This document shows positions 61,273-64,000 of a stretch of DNA of 64,000 nt, one piece after another; position 1 is the stretch's first letter, and each line of letters starts with the position of its first letter. The position numbers were made by a program, and so were the translations under genes. Source of the stretch: Sphingobium wenxiniae (GTDB taxonomy: Bacteria; Pseudomonadota; Alphaproteobacteria; Sphingomonadales; Sphingomonadaceae); NCBI RefSeq assembly GCF_007830065.1, contig NZ_VLKK01000009.1:62001-126000 (forward strand). Reading direction: 5' to 3'. A model generated the notes under the pieces. That model saw only the letters and a list, made by a program, of their open reading frames with translations. It made no database searches and was not told the origin of the DNA.

Positions 61273-62019
61273 ATGACCGCAACCCCCGCATGGCCGCCGC
61301 AAAGCGCGCCGCGCCTCTATGTCGAAACGCCGCTGGGCGAAGGGGTCGCCGTGCCGGTGGAGGGCAATGCGGCCCATTATCTGATCGGCGTGATGCGGGT
61401 GAAACCGGACGATGTGGTGCTGCTGTTCGACGGGCGATCGGGTGAATGGGCGGCGCGGGCGCGCGACATTCGCAAGCGCGATCTGGTGCTGGTCTGCGAG
61501 ACGCGGACCAGGCCGCTGGAACATGTGCCCGATTTCTGGCTCTGCTGCGCCCCGATCAAGAAGGGACGCATCGACCTGATCGCCGAAAAAGCGTGCGAGC
61601 TGGGCGCGGCGAAGCTGCAGCCGGTGCTGACGCGGCGGGCGGTGGTGGACAGGCTGAACCTCGACCGGCTGCGCGCGCATCTGGTGGAGGCGGCGGAGCA
61701 ATGCGGGCGGACGGCGCTACCGGAGCTTGGGGAGATGGTGAAGCTGGACGCGCTGCTGCGCGAATGGCCGGATGATCGCTGGCTGTTCTTCGCGGACGAG
61801 ACGGGCGGCGCGCCTTTGGAGCAGGCTTTGCGGGCGCATCCCGGGCCGGCCGCTTTCTTGATCGGGCCGGAGGGCGGATTCGATCCGAGTGAGCGCGAAG
61901 CGATCCGCGCCGTGGCAAAAGCAGTTCCCGTCTCGCTTGGCCCGCGCATCCTGCGCGCGGAGACCGCCGCCATCGCCGCGACATCGGCCTGGATGGCGCT
62001 GAATGGGGATTGGCAATAG
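61273..62019 (+). CDS. rsmE: 16S rRNA (uracil(1498)-N(3))-methyltransferase RsmE
   Basis: A 248-residue SPOUT-fold methyltransferase that methylates U1498 of 16S rRNA. The N-terminal PUA-like part has NAAHYLIGVMRVKPDDVVLLFDG; the SPOUT part has KKGRIDLIAEKACELGAAKLQPV, the AEQCGRTALPEL segment and the knot motif FLIGPEGGFDPSE with LGPRILRAETAAIAA. All are typical of RsmE. Divergent from ubiA. Confidence 0.94.
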   Translation: MTATPAWPPQSAPRLYVETPLGEGVAVPVEGNAAHYLIGVMRVKPDDVVLLFDGRSGEWAARARDIRKRDLVLVCETRTRPLEHVPDFWLCCAPIKKGRIDLIAEKACELGAAKLQPVLTRRAVVDRLNLDRLRAHLVEAAEQCGRTALPELGEMVKLDALLREWPDDRWLFFADETGGAPLEQALRAHPGPAAFLIGPEGGFDPSEREAIRAVAKAVPVSLGPRILRAETAAIAATSAWMALNGDWQ

Positions 62020-62119
62020 TTTCATTCCGCAATGGGATTGAAGCCCTTGCGCGCGCGCCCTATCTGTCGCGCTCGCGCTCGCTGTTTGACGCGCGTGGGG
62101 GAAGCATTAAGGGCGGGGG

Positions 62120-63493
62120 ATGAGCACCAGAACCGACTCAGGGGGAAATGATCCCGTCATCGAAAGCCGCGACCAGCTGATCGCGGCCTTTGCCAAGGGC
62201 GAAAAGCCCAAGGATCGCTGGCGGATCGGCACCGAACATGAGAAATTCGTCTATTCGGCGAAGGATCATCATGCGCCGTCCTATGAGGAAAAGGGCGGCA
62301 TCCACACGCTGCTGATCGGCCTTACCCGCTATGACTGGCAGCCGGTGTTCGAAGGCGAGAATATCATCGCCCTGTCCGGCCCCGACGGCACGATCAGCCT
62401 GGAACCGGCGGGACAGCTGGAGCTTTCCGGCGCGCCGCTCGAAAATCTGCACCAGACCTGCGCCGAAACGGGCCGCCATCTGGAACAGGTCAAATATGTG
62501 GGCGACATGCTGGGCCTGGGCTTCCTGGGCCTTGGCATGTGGCCGGACAAGACGCGCGACGCGCTGCCCATCATGCCCAAGGGGCGCTATGGCATCATGC
62601 TGCGCCACATGCCGCGCGTGGGGTCGATGGGCCTCGACATGATGCTGCGGACCTGCACCATCCAGACCAACCTCGATTATGGCAGCGAGGCGGACATGGC
62701 GCAGAAATTCCGCGTGTCGCTGGCGCTGCAACCGCTGGCGACGGCGCTGTTCGCCAATTCGCCCTTCACCGAAGGGAAGCCCAACGGATATCTTTCCTAT
62801 CGCAGCCATATCTGGTCGGACACCGACCCCGGCCGCACCGGCATGTTGCCCTTCGTGTTCGAGGACGGCTTCGGCTATGAGCGTTATGCGGACTATGCGC
62901 TCGATGTGCCGATGTATTTCGTTTATCGCGATGGCCGATATATCGACGCGGCGGGGCAGAGTTTCCGCGATTTCCTTGCAGGCAAGCTCCCCGCCCTGCC
63001 CGGCGAAAAGCCGACCGAGAAGGATTGGGAGGATCACCTATCCACCGCCTTCCCCGAAGTGCGGATGAAAAGCTTTCTGGAGATGCGCGGCGCGGATGGC
63101 GGGCCGTGGAATCGTATTTGCGCGCTGCCTGCTCTGTGGGTCGGGCTGCTCTACGATCAAGGAGCGCTCGACGCCGCATGGGATCTGGTCAAGGACTGGA
63201 CCATGGAGGAGCGGCAGGTGCTGCGCGATTCCGTGCCGAAGCTGGGCCTCGACGCGCCCATCGCGGGCGGGCGCAAGCTGCGCGACATTGCGGGGCAGGC
63301 GTTGGATATTGCGCGGAGCGGGCTGGCGGCGCGCGGGCGGCTCAACGCGGCGGGCGACAATGAAACAGGCTATCTCTCCGCGCTGGACGAGATCGTGGCG
63401 TCAGGCCGCACCCATGCCGAACGGCTGCTGGAACGCTATCATGGCGAGTGGGGCGGCGACATCAGCCGCATCTATGCCGAAGAAAGCTTCTGA
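62120..63493 (+). CDS. gshA: Glutamate-cysteine ligase, plant/alphaproteobacterial type
   Basis: A 457-residue glutamate-cysteine ligase of the class 3 (plant-like) family, the first step of glutathione synthesis. The family motifs RIGTEHEKFVYS near 35-46, GTISLEPAGQLELSGAPLENLH near 90-112, and MLRTCTIQTNLDYGSE are present, together with SYRSHIWSDTDPGRTGMLPF and MRGADGGPWNRICALPALWVGL. There is no resemblance to the E. coli GshA class. It stands alone after rsmE, with a 100-bp gap. Glutathione made here may be a substrate of the ggt product at 9-10.7 kb. Confidence 0.95.
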   Translation: MSTRTDSGGNDPVIESRDQLIAAFAKGEKPKDRWRIGTEHEKFVYSAKDHHAPSYEEKGGIHTLLIGLTRYDWQPVFEGENIIALSGPDGTISLEPAGQLELSGAPLENLHQTCAETGRHLEQVKYVGDMLGLGFLGLGMWPDKTRDALPIMPKGRYGIMLRHMPRVGSMGLDMMLRTCTIQTNLDYGSEADMAQKFRVSLALQPLATALFANSPFTEGKPNGYLSYRSHIWSDTDPGRTGMLPFVFEDGFGYERYADYALDVPMYFVYRDGRYIDAAGQSFRDFLAGKLPALPGEKPTEKDWEDHLSTAFPEVRMKSFLEMRGADGGPWNRICALPALWVGLLYDQGALDAAWDLVKDWTMEERQVLRDSVPKLGLDAPIAGGRKLRDIAGQALDIARSGLAARGRLNAAGDNETGYLSALDEIVASGRTHAERLLERYHGEWGGDISRIYAEESF

Positions 63494-63496
63494 CCT

Positions 63497-64000
63497 TCAT
63501 TCCGCCGGTTGAAGATCGCCTTCGACCGGCTTTTTCCGACCCGTGATCCACGCGAAGAAGCGCGGCACGGGCGCGTTGCGCTCCATCCATTCGCTATAGG
63601 CGCGATAATCGGGATCGGCGGAAAGATGCTTTTCCTCCGTCCTGGCGCGCCAGAAATAGACGGCATTGGTGGCCGCCAGCAGCGCGCAGTTGCGGACCAG
63701 ATCGGTCAGGCTGCCTGAAACCGTGAGGAAAGGCAGCGAGGAGAACCACCAGAACAGATTCTTCGAGAGGTAAGCCGGATGGCGCGTCCAGCGATAGGGG
63801 CCATGCGTCAATATGCCGCGATGGGTGAGGTTGGAAAAGCGGATGCCGAAGGCCACCGTCGCCCAGGCATAGATGCCGGTCAGCAGCACCAGCCAGCCGC
63901 CCAGCAGCCATTGCAGCGCCGTGTGGCCTTGCGTCCACATATCCCATTCCGCGCCGCCCGCATGATAATCGAGCGGGCCGCCATTCCCCATCAGCACGAA
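63497..64000 (-). CDS. Isoprenylcysteine/phospholipid methyltransferase-like membrane protein, N-terminus cut by window edge
   Basis: The frame is open to base 64000, so the N-terminus lies outside; 167 residues are seen. Two or more transmembrane helices (LLGGWLVLLTGIYAWATVAFGI and around FWWFSSLPFLTVSG) and the motif LTHGPYRWTRHPAYLSKNLFWW identify the ICMT/PEMT-type methyltransferase fold, in which RHPxYL-like sequences form part of the SAM site. The substrate is unknown. It converges on gshA, with 3 bp between the stop codons. Confidence 0.82.
   Translation of the reverse strand, partial: FVLMGNGGPLDYHAGGAEWDMWTQGHTALQWLLGGWLVLLTGIYAWATVAFGIRFSNLTHRGILTHGPYRWTRHPAYLSKNLFWWFSSLPFLTVSGSLTDLVRNCALLAATNAVYFWRARTEEKHLSADPDYRAYSEWMERNAPVPRFFAWITGRKKPVEGDLQPAE

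Overview
The window reads as a chromosomal segment of a high-GC alphaproteobacterium of the Sphingomonadaceae (Sphingobium/Sphingomonas type). The grounds are an Rrf2-led suf operon, large TonB-dependent receptors of the sphingomonad type, a full ybgC-tolQRAB-pal set, a plant-type glutamate-cysteine ligase, the mutY/dciA/DsbA-like/smc gene order, and short intergenic repeats that I associate with this family. Genus and species cannot be fixed from the sequence alone. No rRNA, tRNA, CRISPR array, insertion sequence or prophage was recognised.

Layout. 0-6.5 kb: a minus-strand Fe-S assembly operon (Rrf2 regulator, sufB, an unknown gene, sufC, sufD, sufS, a DUF59/SufT-like gene, sufA) running into an SDR-type gene cut by the left edge. 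6.6-7.9 kb: an AraC-type regulator with a 350-bp leader that holds a structured-RNA candidate ending in an intrinsic terminator. 7.9-11.7 kb: pyrD, gamma-glutamyltransferase, a lipoprotein and a detached sufE. 11.7-15.1 kb: a phage-shock locus, in which a minus-strand psp operon with extra small membrane proteins is driven by a recognisable sigma-54 promoter and the divergent pspF overlaps the likely enhancer. 15.1-18.7 kb: an Lrp-type regulator divergent from phenylalanine hydroxylase and 4-hydroxyphenylpyruvate dioxygenase, then a 3-hydroxybutyryl-CoA dehydrogenase. 18.9-23.5 kb: ybgC-tolQRAB-pal. 23.6-28.7 kb: a MarR-controlled, translationally coupled efflux operon (FUSC, DUF1656, HlyD adaptor, outer-membrane factor). 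28.8-36.5 kb: a small unknown gene, an M16 and an M28 peptidase, and clpB. 36.5-44.6 kb: a region of visibly lower GC with two paralogous TonB receptors, a 2-oxoglutarate/Fe(II) oxygenase in an AT-rich pocket between them, and a secreted unknown. 44.6-64 kb: housekeeping genes (M23 peptidase, DUF2093, xseA, purD, a helix-hairpin-helix protein, cysQ-like, pmbA/tldE, nudC, mutY, dciA-like, two DsbA-like genes, smc, a phospholipase D-like gene, ubiA, rsmE, gshA) and a methyltransferase-like gene cut by the right edge.

How the genes work together. Several sets are clear units: SufBCD scaffold with SufS/SufE sulfur donation and A-type/DUF59 carriers; PspF acting on a sigma-54 psp operon for inner-membrane stress; Phe to Tyr to homogentisate catabolism next to an Lrp-type regulator; the Tol-Pal envelope machine; and a tripartite FUSC-type pump. 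The parts least explained by known annotation are the TonB-receptor/oxygenase segment with its shared hairpin leader, the RNA-like element upstream of the AraC gene, the unknown gene between sufB and sufC, and the PspB-like small proteins of the psp operon.
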